Of a stretch of 64,000 bases of DNA, positions 11,040 to 21,181 are shown one piece after another. This DNA comes from Gymnothorax reevesii. Its lineage: Eukaryota > Chordata > Actinopteri > Anguilliformes > Muraenidae. Location of the stretch: assembly GCA_029721435.1 (NCBI GenBank), contig CM056574.1, forward strand, positions 4,725,001 to 4,789,000, written 5' to 3'. Within the stretch, counting starts at the first letter, position 1. Every line of letters starts with the position of its first letter. Below the pieces are notes generated by a model. That model did no database searches. It saw only the letters and a program-made list of their open reading frames with translations, and was not told the DNA's origin. Both the position numbers and the translations under genes were made by a program.

Positions 11040-11732
11040 AGAAATTCAAAATTTGTTGATCATGATTGATCAGTGAAAGTAATTCATAGTCATGTGTTTA
11101 CCAGAACAATTTCAAAAAGGGGCGCCAAAGAAGATAGAAAGATGTTTTTACCTCCATTTGAAACTCCGTCAGGTATACTATCAACAATGCAAATGGCAAA
11201 GGGGACATTCTAAGGATACTTACTTAATATTTCATTTGAAATCGACATGTTTGGCACCAAATTTCAATGTTTAGGGGTTAATTGCAAAGCAATCAAAGGG
11301 TTAATCACTATATTAAAAGGTTTGTTGCATATTGTTAAACAGAATAAACATATCCTGAAAGAATGAAATTTGTATCCTTATTAGTTCATTGGTTATAACC
11401 CTTTGAAAATGGTCACAAACTGTGACCAGAGGGTTAACGTGGGCCACGCCCCCTTTTTCGGGGGCCCATAAAATGAGAACGGAACGAGAGATCAACTTGA
11501 AACCACCTGCAATTAAATTTGCTCATCACAGGCAACAAAATATTAACAAATGAAGCATTTCTGAGACCATCAAGATGGGAGCTTGGGTGGTTTCATATGG
11601 AATGTTCCAACTGTCCAAAATCGAATCAGTTGTTCCTCTTGATGATACTTACTTATATGCAAAACTTGGAATTTGTCATTGATATATTACTGAAGTTATC
11701 ACGTTAACATGTAGCGTGGCGGCGGCGGTCGG
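11040..11732. other. Unassigned DNA with TTAA-bounded micro-palindromes
   Basis: GGGGTTAATTGCAAAGCAAT followed by CAAAGGGTTAA (about 11273-11303), and CCCTTTG ... GGGTTAA enclosing GGTCACAAACTGTGACC (about 11399-11434), are small palindromes bounded by TTAA. No gene is recognised. Confidence 0.4.
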
Positions 11733-12620
11733 ACCAAAAACATAATATCCCCCGGAACGCCATTCGGTGTTCGGGGATATAATAAGATCATTCCCTTGCC
11801 ATGACCGAATAATAAAATGTGAAAACTTGGCAAAATGTCATGGTAGAAATTATGGAAAATAACTTGTGACTGACCCAACAAAGTGAAAAGTACAAACACA
11901 CCAGTGGGTCGACGGCATCCATTCTTGCATCGAATTGCATCAATCAGAGTAGATTTTTTCGGTTTTCGATCAGGAATACTTAGGAAACGAATTCCTGAAC
12001 CCTTCACGAAACAGTTTGTGCAGTTCATAAGGCTGCCACTGACTGGCATTAAGACAAAAAGTGGAGGACAACTTGACTTCACCTATAAAATCAACTGTCA
12101 TGTTGTGGCTTTTGCCAACCACGGTAGTCAACAAACCCATGGTTTGACCAGGTTCGTGACATCATGAGAAGTATCGCTCCGGTATGTTCATTAAAATTTC
12201 TGGCTAGAACCCTGAACAGCGATGAAATCATGTGCTAAATTCACTACAGAAAAATAACAAAATTTTTTAATAGGCTAATGCTTCGCTTGATTGAACTGGT
12301 CTGCGTTCCAATGAAATGCAGACTTTCACTCTTTTTGTGCGGGTTGATAAAAAAGATAAAAAGTTAACCAGGAGCATTTTGAAGTAGCACAGCATGCAAA
12401 CTAACATGCAGTAGCTGGCAACTGAGCAGTCATAACCACAGAGACAAACCGTTGCAATACAGGTTTTACAGACGGCAAGTTCCGTTACCGTGGACAGTTG
12501 TACCAAGCATCCAAATTACAAACAAGTATTAAAAGTTAGCTTCAATATGTTCACGACCCTTCTGTTGAATGTCCCCTGATATTACTCTTGGAAATGATTT
12601 CTTCTCAACAACTGCAAGAA
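11733..12620. other. Left part of duplicated block A, no recognised gene
   Basis: A hairpin near the left end (CCCCCGGAAC ... GTTCGGGG) resembles ends of the short GACGGAC elements. Frames of 127 codons (minus, 11699-12082) and 79 codons (minus, 12267-12506) persist in copy B, but only because the DNA is duplicated. They have no recognisable domain. Confidence 0.45.
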
Positions 12621-12819
12621 AGGGGAGCGTATTTTTACTCTACCCTACATAGTTTGTTGACAGAATATCCTGAGGCCCTATTTGTGAAGTTTCAGTAGAA
12701 TATATCAAGGAAAAAACCGGTACCAGGCCTTTGAAGTCCACCGGTCACAAGATTCATTCACGTATAAGCTTCAATTCGAGACTGCAAGGATGGAAATCCG
12801 AATAATAAATTCGGAAAAA

Positions 12820-13243
12820 TTCTCTGCTCTCGGTGATTCTAATTACCTAACCCAACAACACCAGGGAATCCAGCGATTGCCTGATAGGAATAAAGGAAAT
12901 ACATGACGGCGATAAATAAAATAAAAAAAAACACAAAAAACGAAATATTAATTGGGCCCTGTATCCTGCATCATGGGGCAGATAAATATAGCAGTGTAGT
13001 CTTCTTTCTAATGCCACAGACATTCCTGATGGCTCTACATGCAGTCGATCGGTGTACATTAGGAACACCGCTGGCCAAACTTTGATAACACCCTGCTGCA
13101 TAAAATCTCAATGCTATGGACACTTGTTGTGAGGGAGTCAATGCCCCCTTCCAGTCAGTGGTGTGTTTCAAATCCACATGGAGCTCATCAGTCAGCTCAA
13201 GAATGTCTCGTCTTGGAAAACGGAATTTCTCGTGCAGCTCCAT
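12820..13243 (-). pseudogene. PIF/Harbinger (HARBI1-like) transposase fossil, copy A
   Basis: The minus strand from the ATG at 13241-13243 reads MELHEKFRFPRRDILELTDE, then LTPSQQVSIALRFYAAGCYQ and HRSTACRAIRNVC. This is the N-terminal DNA-binding region of Harbinger nucleases, where LRFYATG and the STVSRAI helix-turn-helix are conserved. The frame stops at 12971. Further on, about 12855-12895, AIAGFPGVVG is visible. This is the start of the catalytic part just before the first expected aspartate (GVxDGTH), after which the reading is lost. An AG before that segment could be an old splice acceptor. The second and third catalytic acids are not found. It is a truncated fossil. Confidence 0.7.
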
Positions 13244-13965
13244 GTCATCATCCGTCTAAAGGATTTCCACAGTCACGGAGGACCCGGTCTCTTCGCAGGG
13301 CACGTCGATATCGTAAATCTAATTCCAAATTATGCAGAATGCCTGTCATTTTAAAAGGGACAGCACTTCCGTCTCACTAGCTTCGAACATCTACTGGTGG
13401 CTCACAGGAATTAAAAAAAAAAGCCAAAACCTCACTCTTCAGTGCTTTATGACCTACATTTTGCAGATTTTTTTTAATCTTTCTTGATTCGCAACAATTA
13501 TTCAGACTAATTGGTAGAACAACAGTCAAATTGATTTTCGATGCATTGTTATCCATTGCACCACAAATGAAACGTTTTCTTTCGCACGTAAATGACAACG
13601 TAAATTATCGATAAGCCTTTTTAAATCTGCACTCAAGTAGCTCGTTAAACAGCATGGATTCGTGTAAATTATTTTGCGAGGTTCATTTAGCAATAAGCTG
13701 TGAAATGTGTTGAACATCGCCTTTCAGCCACGATTGAGAATGAAGAACAAATTGTCGAGGATTATCGCTAAATGGGCCTCGCACAACGCAAGTCAGCTTA
13801 AGGCTGTCTCGTCTTGGAAAACTGAATTCCTCGTGCAGCTCCACATCATTATATTCATCTAAAGGATTTCCACAGTTATGTATGACCTAACAGATATTCA
13901 AAAGAAATAGCCAAATTAGGCACAATGCCTGACATTTTAAAAGGGACAGTGTGCTTGTTCCTAGC
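13190..13965. repeat. Local diverged duplication, spacing about 595 bp
   Basis: TGTCTCGTCTTGGAAAAC and the following stretch through GGATTTCCACAGT occurs at about 13206 and again at 13807. CATTTTAAAAGGGACAG recurs at 13350 and 13935. The first copy lies in the Harbinger start region. The same duplication is present in block B, so it predates the block duplication. Confidence 0.6.
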
Positions 13966-14564
13966 AAATCTCTACGGGAAACACTTTCAAAGTCTCACTA
14001 ACTCCTGCTAGTGCTGCATGATTAATCTAATCGCAATTGCAATTGCGATGTCAAGCAGTGCGATTGCATAACCGCAAAAAAGGTGACGATTTGCGATTCA
14101 ATCATAATAAGTGTGTGCTGCCAGTGAACATAACTGTTTCTCCTTTAGTTGTATGGAGTCTGTTGACGTTATGCCCAGAAGCGCTATCCTGGACTGTGTC
14201 CGAGTCATCAAAAATTACAAAACCCAAAACCAGCGAAGTTGGCACGTTATGTAAATTGTAGATAAAAACAGAATACAATGATTTGCAAATCCTTTTCAAC
14301 TTATACTCAATTGAATACACTGCAAAGACAAGATGTTTAATGTTCAAACTGAGAAACTTAATTATTTTTTTTTGCAAATAATCATTAACTTAGAATTTAA
14401 AGGCAGCAACACATTGCAAAAAAGTTGGCACAGGGGCCTTTTTACCACTGTGTTACATCGCCTTTCCTTTTAACGACACTCAGTAAACGTTTGGGAACTG
14501 AGGAGACCAATTTTTGAAGCTTTTCAGGTGGAACTCTTTCCCATTCTTGCTTGATGTGTACAGC

Positions 14565-14756
14565 TTAAGTTGTTTCACCAGTCCGGGGTCTCCGTTGTCG
14601 TATTTTACGCTTCATAAAGCGCCACACATTTTCAATGGGAGACAGGTCTGGACTACAGGCAGGCCAGTCTAGTACCCGCCGTCTTCTACTGCGGAGCCAT
14701 GCTTTTGAAACACGTGCAGAATGTGGCTTGGCATTGTCTTGCTGAAATAAGCAGGG
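14565..14756 (-). pseudogene. Tc1-A transposase catalytic end
   Basis: The minus strand reads LFQQDNAKPHSARVSKAWL, carrying the second catalytic aspartate, then DWPACSPDLSPIENVWRFM with the final acidic residue and MKRKIRQRRP. The reading passes upstream into the inserted LINE at 14762. The first aspartate region (DEST) is on the other side of the LINE at about 18190. Both halves carry frame breaks, so no transposase can be made. Confidence 0.8.
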
Positions 14757-14761
14757 GCGTC

Positions 14762-17700
14762 TGCTTGGTGAGATCATCTTTAAGCCGCTATCCGTCATTT
14801 TCAGACAGTCTTTAGAAACTGGAGAAATACCAAATGATTGGAAACAGGGCAATATAATACCAATATATAAGAAAGGGGACCGTACCGAGCCAGGAAACTA
14901 CAGGCCAGTCAGTTTAACTTGCATTGCGTGCAAAATATTGGAATCCATCATAAAAGATGAGCTGGACTTATTTCTTGAACTGGTTACAGGACAGAACACA
15001 AAGAGTGGTGGTCAGTGATTTCTCATCTGAGCTGGGTAAGGTGGGGAGTGGCATCCCCCAGGGACCGGTGTTGGGACCCATGCTGTTCCTCATTAATGAC
15101 CTTGATAGGAATATTGAGAGCAGATTGGTTAAATTTGCAGATGATACTAAATTGGGGGGTTTGGCAAATAGTTTAGGGTCCACTAAAGTGATTCATGACG
15201 ATTTGGATAGAATCCAGAATTGGGCAGAAATGTGGCAAATGAAATTTAATCTAGCAAAATGTAAAGTTGTACATGTAGGTAATTAAAACATTAGACGGGA
15301 TTACAGTATGGGAGGTTTAAAACTAGAATGTGCTGCACAAGAGAAAGATCTGGGAGTGATTGTTGACCAAGCCCTCACAGGTTCTAGCCATTGTGCCCTA
15401 GCGGTTAAAAAAGCTAATCGAATGCTAGGATACATTGCCAAAAGTATTGAGTACAAATCTAAGGAGGTGATGCTTCTTTTATACAACACATTCGCTAGAC
15501 CACATCTGGAGTATTGTGTACAGTTCTGGGGACCATACTTTAAGAAAGATATAGAGGCTCGAGAGAAAGTTCAGAGAAGAGCCACCAAGCTTATTCCAAG
15601 TATTATAGATGAAAGCTACGAGAACAGGCTGAAGATCCTTAATCTCCTTAGTCTTAGGAAAAGGAGACTCAGGGGTGATTTGATTGAGGTCTTTAACCCC
15701 TTTGTGCAGAAGCCAAATTTGGCCATTTATGGGTTACCCACTTTAATGCTGTATAATTCAAGATTTAAGCTTCATAAAGAGAAAAAATGTGGCTCAATTC
15801 AGAGAAGACACTTACAGCATTTAGAGTTACATTGTATTTCAGTTTATTTTCATAATTTTTGTAGAGAAAATGAGCAGCAAACATAAAAAAATCATGAGAA
15901 TTCTCAATTGAAATTGCAAAAAAAATAATTCTGAGGATTGAAAAACTGCTGGGGCTCAAAACTTTACATTTCTGGTGTCATAAACTCCTTGAGCACAAGT
16001 AGAATTCATCTTCAACATTACATTCTAGATTACCTACATGCTATTAGCCAAATTATACAGCTACCCAAGTGTCTCCCCAAAGTCTCAAAATGATGTGCTG
16101 TCAAATCATAAAAAAATCATGTATTTAACACAAAAAGTTTTAAGGCATGAAATTTAATATGAACAAATTATTTTCTGGTTGAGTTTACTATGAATTTATC
16201 AATAACAGTGCAGTTGAATATTGGTGGTCACCAGTAACCTCTCCAAACAGAAAACATGCCTTTTCTCCATAATAAAGTTTAGAGTTTTGACCATTTTTCT
16301 TCAATGCCAGCACAAACACGCATTAAACAAACTGCTTATTAAACGGTCAGAACATTCACCCTGTAATGGAAGCTGCCAGTCCCCTCTTCTAAGCTCACGA
16401 ACCCATTCAACACTTATAAGGAACAAGTACACCTCACTAACTCAGTAATATCTGAATTCTGAAATATACCTTATTTCAACAGTTTAGACACTCCACTTTC
16501 AGGGAATATCAAATCCATTGCCTCTCCCGATTCAAAAGAAACGTGCAATGAGCGTACCAGGGGATCCACCCAAATGCATGGGCAGTTCGTGTTTTAAGCA
16601 GTAAAAAAAACTCGACATTCGACTTTGTTGAGTACGTATACATTCCAAAAAAAAACAAAAAAAAAACAAAAGTAGCAGCCTGACCTTTTTCATGAATCCC
16701 TGAGACCGATGTATCCAGTAGCAGGAACCCTCCGGTCCCGTTTCATTTGAAATAATTCCAATTGACCATATCCTTACCTCATTTAAATCCTGTAAATGTA
16801 ACTGAACACTTCAAGGCCAGTTTTGTGAACCATATAAATCGCGTCTATTTTAGCCGCGCAATGTGCATAACGTAGACAGGATACAACCGAGCCTGCTGAT
16901 ACGCGTAGGTTTGAATGCTCTGCGATTGTCCAATCAATGTGTTTCACTTACTCTAAAATGTTTAAACACTCGGGAATTGGATAAGAAACGAGCCAATCAA
17001 TACATAGTTACCAGAGAAACTTCACAAGGGCATGAAGTGTAACTCTACAATCACGCAGAAGAGCTTGAGTGTATGATTGAGTGATTGGCAATCAACGCCA
17101 GTACTCGGGTGGATATAAGGAAGCGCTGGATTTGTCAATGAAGGAATCTACGCGTAAATCCACGGTAGGGAACTACGAATTTTTTTGTATGTGACAACTG
17201 TAATTGACGGTACAATGTGAGAGAATCAATACCATGTCGATTTTTTTGCCTCAGAAAACTGATTTTTCTGAACCACTAATTGAAATGCTGTTGGGTCACT
17301 GTGGCTAAACTGGTGGCAACAGAGGATAACGATTTTTTCTGTGTCAAGATATCGTTTTTTTAAACTGCTGGATCGATACTATGGGCAAGGATACTGACCA
17401 GTTTGCACATCAGGCTTAGCTGAGGAGTTTAATTCATGCAGCTCTTGAAAAACAGGGCGTAGAGAGAACTTCCCCATATTCAGAACCGCGTTCATAGTCT
17501 GCTTGCTTGTGAGCATTCAATAACTGATCCGGGGGTGCCATCTAGTGATCGAGTACAGTAACAGCGTGCTTAAATTTGCAGGTCTATAGACGCAGGCGTC
17601 TACATCTGCAGAAAGAGGTTAAATATGTTAAAGGGATTAACAAAGTGAATCATGTAGGATTCCTTCGATCAAGTGTTGTGAGTAGAACTCGGGGTCACAA

Positions 17701-17963
17701 ATGGAAGTTGACCAAAGGTGAATTTAGCACTGATATTCGGAAATATTTCTTCACCCAAAGAGTAATTTCAATGTGGAATAGCTTGCCTGAGCATATTGTT
17801 GAGGCAGAGACCTTGGGGGCTTTCAAGAGCAGGCTTGACCTAAAGCTAGATACCATTGAGTCATTCAGTATCTGGAGGGATATATTCACAATAGTATAAA
17901 GAAACTGGCGAGCTTGGTTGGGCTGAAAGGCCTGTTCTTGCCATTCATGTTATGTTATGCTAT
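14762..17963 (+). mobile_element. CR1-like LINE, 5'-truncated and internally deleted
   Basis: The plus strand encodes a CR1-type reverse transcriptase from its N-terminal part: LETGEIPNDWKQGNIIPIYK and GNYRPVSLTCIACKILE. It then jumps to WLQDRTQRVVVSDF and GIPQGPVLGPMLFLI with FADDTKLGG, the catalytic FADD box. About 100 residues expected between these are missing. The rest (EKDLGVIVDQALTG, RPHLEYCVQFW, RRATKLIPSI) runs to 15692, where a piggyBac-like element interrupts. The reading resumes at 17619 with KYVKGINKVNHVGF and ends near 17890. The tail is TTATGTTATGCTATG. A GTC is shared at both junctions with Tc1. Confidence 0.88.
15697..17618. mobile_element. Non-autonomous piggyBac-like element, 1,922 bp
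   Basis: It is bounded by TTAA on both sides (15693-15696 and 17619-17622). The related LINE at 7570-8087 has one TTAA at the matching place, which proves a TTAA target duplication. The ends form an imperfect inverted repeat, CCCCTTTGTGCAGA against CCTCTTTCTGCAGA. TTAA duplication and C-rich ends are the piggyBac hallmarks. The right end has subterminal palindromes (GTCTATAGAC and AGACGCAGGCGTCT). No frame longer than about 75 codons makes sense, so there is no transposase. Confidence 0.8.
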
Positions 17964-18573
17964 GTCCATGAAAAAGACGTTGCTTGGATGGCAACATATT
18001 TTGCTCCAAAACCTGTATGTACCTTTCAGCATTAATGGTGCCTTCACATATGTGCAAGTTGCCCATGCCTTGGGCACTAATACACCCACATACCATCACA
18101 GATGCTGGCTTTTGAACTTTGCGCCTATAACAGTGCGGATGGTTTTTTTTCCTCTTTGGTCCGGAGGACACGACGTCCACAGTTTCCAAAAATAATTTGA
18201 AATGTGGACTCGTCAGACCACAGAACACTTTTCCACTTTGCATCAGTCCATCTTAGATGAGCTTGGGCCAAGCGAAGCGGGCAGCGTTTCTGGATGCTGT
18301 TGATAAATGGCTTTCACTTTGCATTGTAGAGTTTTAACTTTCACTTGCAGATGTAGCGACAAACTGTAGTTACTGACAGTGGTTTTCTGAAGTGTTCCTG
18401 AGCCCATGTGGTAATGTCCTTTACACACTGATGTCGGTTTTTGATGCAGTACTGCCTGAGGGATCGAAGGTCATGGGCATTCAATGTTGGTTTTCGGCCT
18501 TGTCGCGCTTCCGTGCAGTGATTTCTCCAGGTTCTCCGAACCGTTTGACCATATTACGGACCGTAGATGATGA
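17964..18573 (-). pseudogene. Tc1-A transposase N-terminal half
   Basis: The minus strand encodes the DNA-binding and first catalytic part. SHFKLFLETVDVVSSGPKRK and VMVCGCISAQGMGNLHICEG lie at about 18050-18200, and the helix-turn-helix region lies at about 18440-18570. It matches 45130-45710. Frames are interrupted several times. The sequence stops at the beginning of the helix-turn-helix, so the 5' untranslated region and inverted repeat are absent. Confidence 0.8.
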
Positions 18574-19055
18574 CTCTATGCTAAAGGAGGTAAAATAGGA
18601 AGCACTGAGACACCGTTCCTTAACATTTATAGAATTCGAAGGCTCTGATATAGTTGCCACGGCACGTAATCATTTCCGGATCAGTTTTCAGGAGTTAGGA
18701 ACTTTCCCCAGTGAAAAAAAAACTATTGAGATGCAGCTGTGGTCTGTGCAGCAGGTATGGTCACATGAGTACTTGCTTCAGTTCTCAGAGACTAACACTG
18801 ACGGCGAATAAAATCATGAGCAGGACCGTGAGCAAGCCCAGGCTGAGAGTGGGTTCGTAGCGGAAATAACCCCCACAATATCTACTATCATATGCAGAGA
18901 TTAGGTGTGAATGTCTCGCCTCTTAGTGGCATTAACGTTCCTGTGTTTTAGTCAGCAATTATTCTATCAACGCGCACTGAAGAAATTCACTCGCGGAATT
19001 TAAGTCATTGTGCATTATATTAATCAGTTCTCTTTCATAATATTTCGCTCGATGT

Positions 19056-19224
19056 CTCACTATGGGATGCACGCCTCGCTGCAGCCTCAGAAGCATTAAT
19101 CTCATTACGCCAATCCTGATTGGCTGGTGAACGTGTCCGTCCGCCCAGGTGGTACACCCACCTTAAATAGCTCATGCGGACGGCACCACGTCATTCAAAC
19201 ACCTCTTCTCACTCGGAGCATATC
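19056..19224 (+). repeat. DIRS left inverted terminal repeat
   Basis: TGTCTCACTATGGGATGCAC through CACCTCTTCTCACTCG is the reverse complement of 24453-24621 with few differences. CTTAAATAGC near 19161 may act as a TATA-like promoter element. Confidence 0.9.
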
Positions 19225-19369
19225 TCGCGTCCAGGGCTAGTTAGCTGAACTGTCCACAGACGGATTTTCTGTCGCCGGGCGCTACTAGCTTTGGATACCT
19301 TTTTGCTTCGTCGGTCACAACAGACCGAACTCAGTGCTCTCCCGCCCTACACGGCTTGGTCAGCACCGT

Positions 19370-19575
19370 CCTCGACACCTCACCACGGCACATCGAGTAC
19401 CGAAGGCTAGCACACCAGTTACCTCTCGGTTTTCTTCTCTGGACGCCTCACCACGGCACGTCGAGTACCGAAGGCTAGCACACCAGCTACCTCTCGGTTT
19501 TCTTCACTCGACGCCCCACCACGGCACGTCGAGCTCAGAGCGCTAGCACACCAGCTACCTCTCGGTTTTCTTAAA
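19370..19575 (+). repeat. Three 68-bp tandem repeats in the DIRS leader
   Basis: CACCACGGCAC recurs at 19381, 19449 and 19517. Each is followed by TCGAG and by GCTAGCACACCAG with ACCTCTCGGTTTTCTT. They lie between the inverted repeat and the gag start, where transcription or packaging signals would be expected. Confidence 0.85.
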
Positions 19576-19631
19576 AGTTAGCACATCAGCTAGCTGCCTC
19601 GTCTCCCGGCTTGCACACCAGCTAGCTAGGA

Positions 19632-21161
19632 ATGGAGGCCCAAAACCCCCATACCAAGGGGCACGGAGACTCCGGGACCCGTCCCTGTCGCTGTGGGAAC
19701 AAGATCTCGAGTAACGATCCACACCAGGTCTGCTCGAGCTGCCTGGGGCTGGAACACGCCCGTATGGCTATCGAACTTCCCGGCTCGTGCCAGCACTGCG
19801 CGGTGTTTACGGCGAAAAGTCTCCGCAGACGGCTAGCCCGCCAGGCTAGCTTGTCTGGAATTGACCCCCTCCTCCCCTCCGACGGTGCTGCCGCCGAGGG
19901 CAAGCAGGATTTGGCGGTCGCTACGGCGGCGATTCCGGAGGCTAGCGCCAGCTGGGGCTCCCAGCTCGACCAAGCCGCGGATCCCCCGTGTGAGGAAGAC
20001 GTCCTAAAACTGGACTATTGGGACGATGAAGATGGCGTCTCTGAACTCCTCATATCAGAGGATGAGGAAGATGACGACGTCTTCATTACTCCGGCTCGGG
20101 CTGCGCAGCCCGCGGCCTCCGTCACCTCTCGGGATGGAGATGAGAGTAGCATACCAGCTTCTCCTCTCCCCAGCTCCGACATGCTCGACGTGTGCAAACG
20201 CGCTGCTGTCCGGCTGGACATCCCCTGGCCCGTTGTCGTAGCTGAGACCACCAGATCCCGCTACGAGGGGAAGAAATTGCCCTTGGCTAAGAGTGCGATG
20301 AAACAACTTCTCCCCGTCTTCCCGGAGCTGCTAGATGAGGTTGCGCGCTCTTGGAAAGACCGCCCTTATAGCAGCAGGAGCCAAGTTCCCGGTGCCTCGT
20401 CCCTCGATTGTGAGGCGATGGAGAGCCTGGGTCTGCTCCGCATGCCTCCGATGGAGCCACTCGTGGCAGCGCACCTTCACCCCCGCCTGTCAGCGGTGTC
20501 CTCCCGGAGCCCCAGTCTGCCGTCCAAGTCGGGCCGTTTTCAGTCAGCCTTGACTGAGAAGGCGTATAAGGCGGCTGCGCTTTCGGCCAGAGCGCTCAAT
20601 GTCCTCTCCCTGCTCACGGCTTATCAGGCTGAGTTGTGCGAGGATTTTGTGCTAACTCAGGACCCAGCTACATGGGAGGAAATACCGGTCATCACCGACC
20701 TGTGTCTCCGTGTCCAACGCTGCGCGGTCCAGGCCACGGGAAAAGCGCTGGGGACCATGGTCCTGCAGGAACGGGCGCGGTGGCTCAACCTCGCCAACCT
20801 GTCGGACAGGGAGAAGGATGACATCCTGGACATGCCCATTGTCCCGGAGGGGATCTTCGGTTCCGCGTTGGCTTCTATGCAATGGCGGTGCGAAGCTAAA
20901 AAGAAGGAGGATGAAGCTCTCAAGCTCTGCCTCCCTCGAAAGCCCCCTGCTCCTCTTCCGCCTGCTCAGCGTAAGACCTTTGCACAGGCTGCTTCACAGG
21001 ATTCGCAGTTTAAAATGCCAAAACTGCTGAGGCCTCAGCCCGCCCCGCCTGCTCCGCCAGGTCGGTCCGGCTGGCCCAAAAAGCCCTCGGCCCCGGCTGC
21101 GGCTGCGCGACCCGCGCATACCGCCAGCAGCCAGGCCAGGAAAAAGAAGAGAGCGGCCTGA
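19632..21161 (+). CDS. DIRS gag-like protein (ORF1), 509 aa
   Basis: This is an intact frame starting MEAQNPHTKGHGDSG at the first ATG after the leader repeats. Residues about 20-58 hold a cysteine/histidine-rich segment (CRCGN ... CSSCLGLEHA ... CQHC), which is probably metal-binding. An acidic stretch (ISEDEEDDDV) lies near residues 140-150. The C-terminus is proline- and lysine-rich and ends SQARKKKRAA. In DIRS elements ORF1 stands in the gag position and is presumed to package the RNA; its role has not been tested here. The RT frame begins about 20 bases beyond the stop. The reading is open throughout, unlike the two downstream DIRS genes. Confidence 0.85.
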   Translation: MEAQNPHTKGHGDSGTRPCRCGNKISSNDPHQVCSSCLGLEHARMAIELPGSCQHCAVFTAKSLRRRLARQASLSGIDPLLPSDGAAAEGKQDLAVATAAIPEASASWGSQLDQAADPPCEEDVLKLDYWDDEDGVSELLISEDEEDDDVFITPARAAQPAASVTSRDGDESSIPASPLPSSDMLDVCKRAAVRLDIPWPVVVAETTRSRYEGKKLPLAKSAMKQLLPVFPELLDEVARSWKDRPYSSRSQVPGASSLDCEAMESLGLLRMPPMEPLVAAHLHPRLSAVSSRSPSLPSKSGRFQSALTEKAYKAAALSARALNVLSLLTAYQAELCEDFVLTQDPATWEEIPVITDLCLRVQRCAVQATGKALGTMVLQERARWLNLANLSDREKDDILDMPIVPEGIFGSALASMQWRCEAKKKEDEALKLCLPRKPPAPLPPAQRKTFAQAASQDSQFKMPKLLRPQPAPPAPPGRSGWPKKPSAPAAAARPAHTASSQARKKKRAA

Positions 21162-21181
21162 CCCCCCCTATCTCTCCACTG

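Larger units (their letters stand above)
14218..18573 (-). mobile_element. Tc1-A copy split by a LINE
   Basis: The transposase 3' half lies at 14218-14761 and the 5' half at 17964-18573, both on the minus strand and collinear with the copy at 45009-46240. The left end CAAAACCCAAAACCAGCG with GTTGGCACG abuts TA (14216-14217), and copy B has AATTATG uninterrupted there. The right inverted repeat is gone and the break coincides with loss of about 1.35 kb of host DNA relative to copy B. Confidence 0.85.

Noticed and set aside
11699..12506. Frames of 79-127 codons conserved in both block copies
   Set aside because: Conservation is explained by the DNA duplication; both strands are equally open and no domain is recognised.
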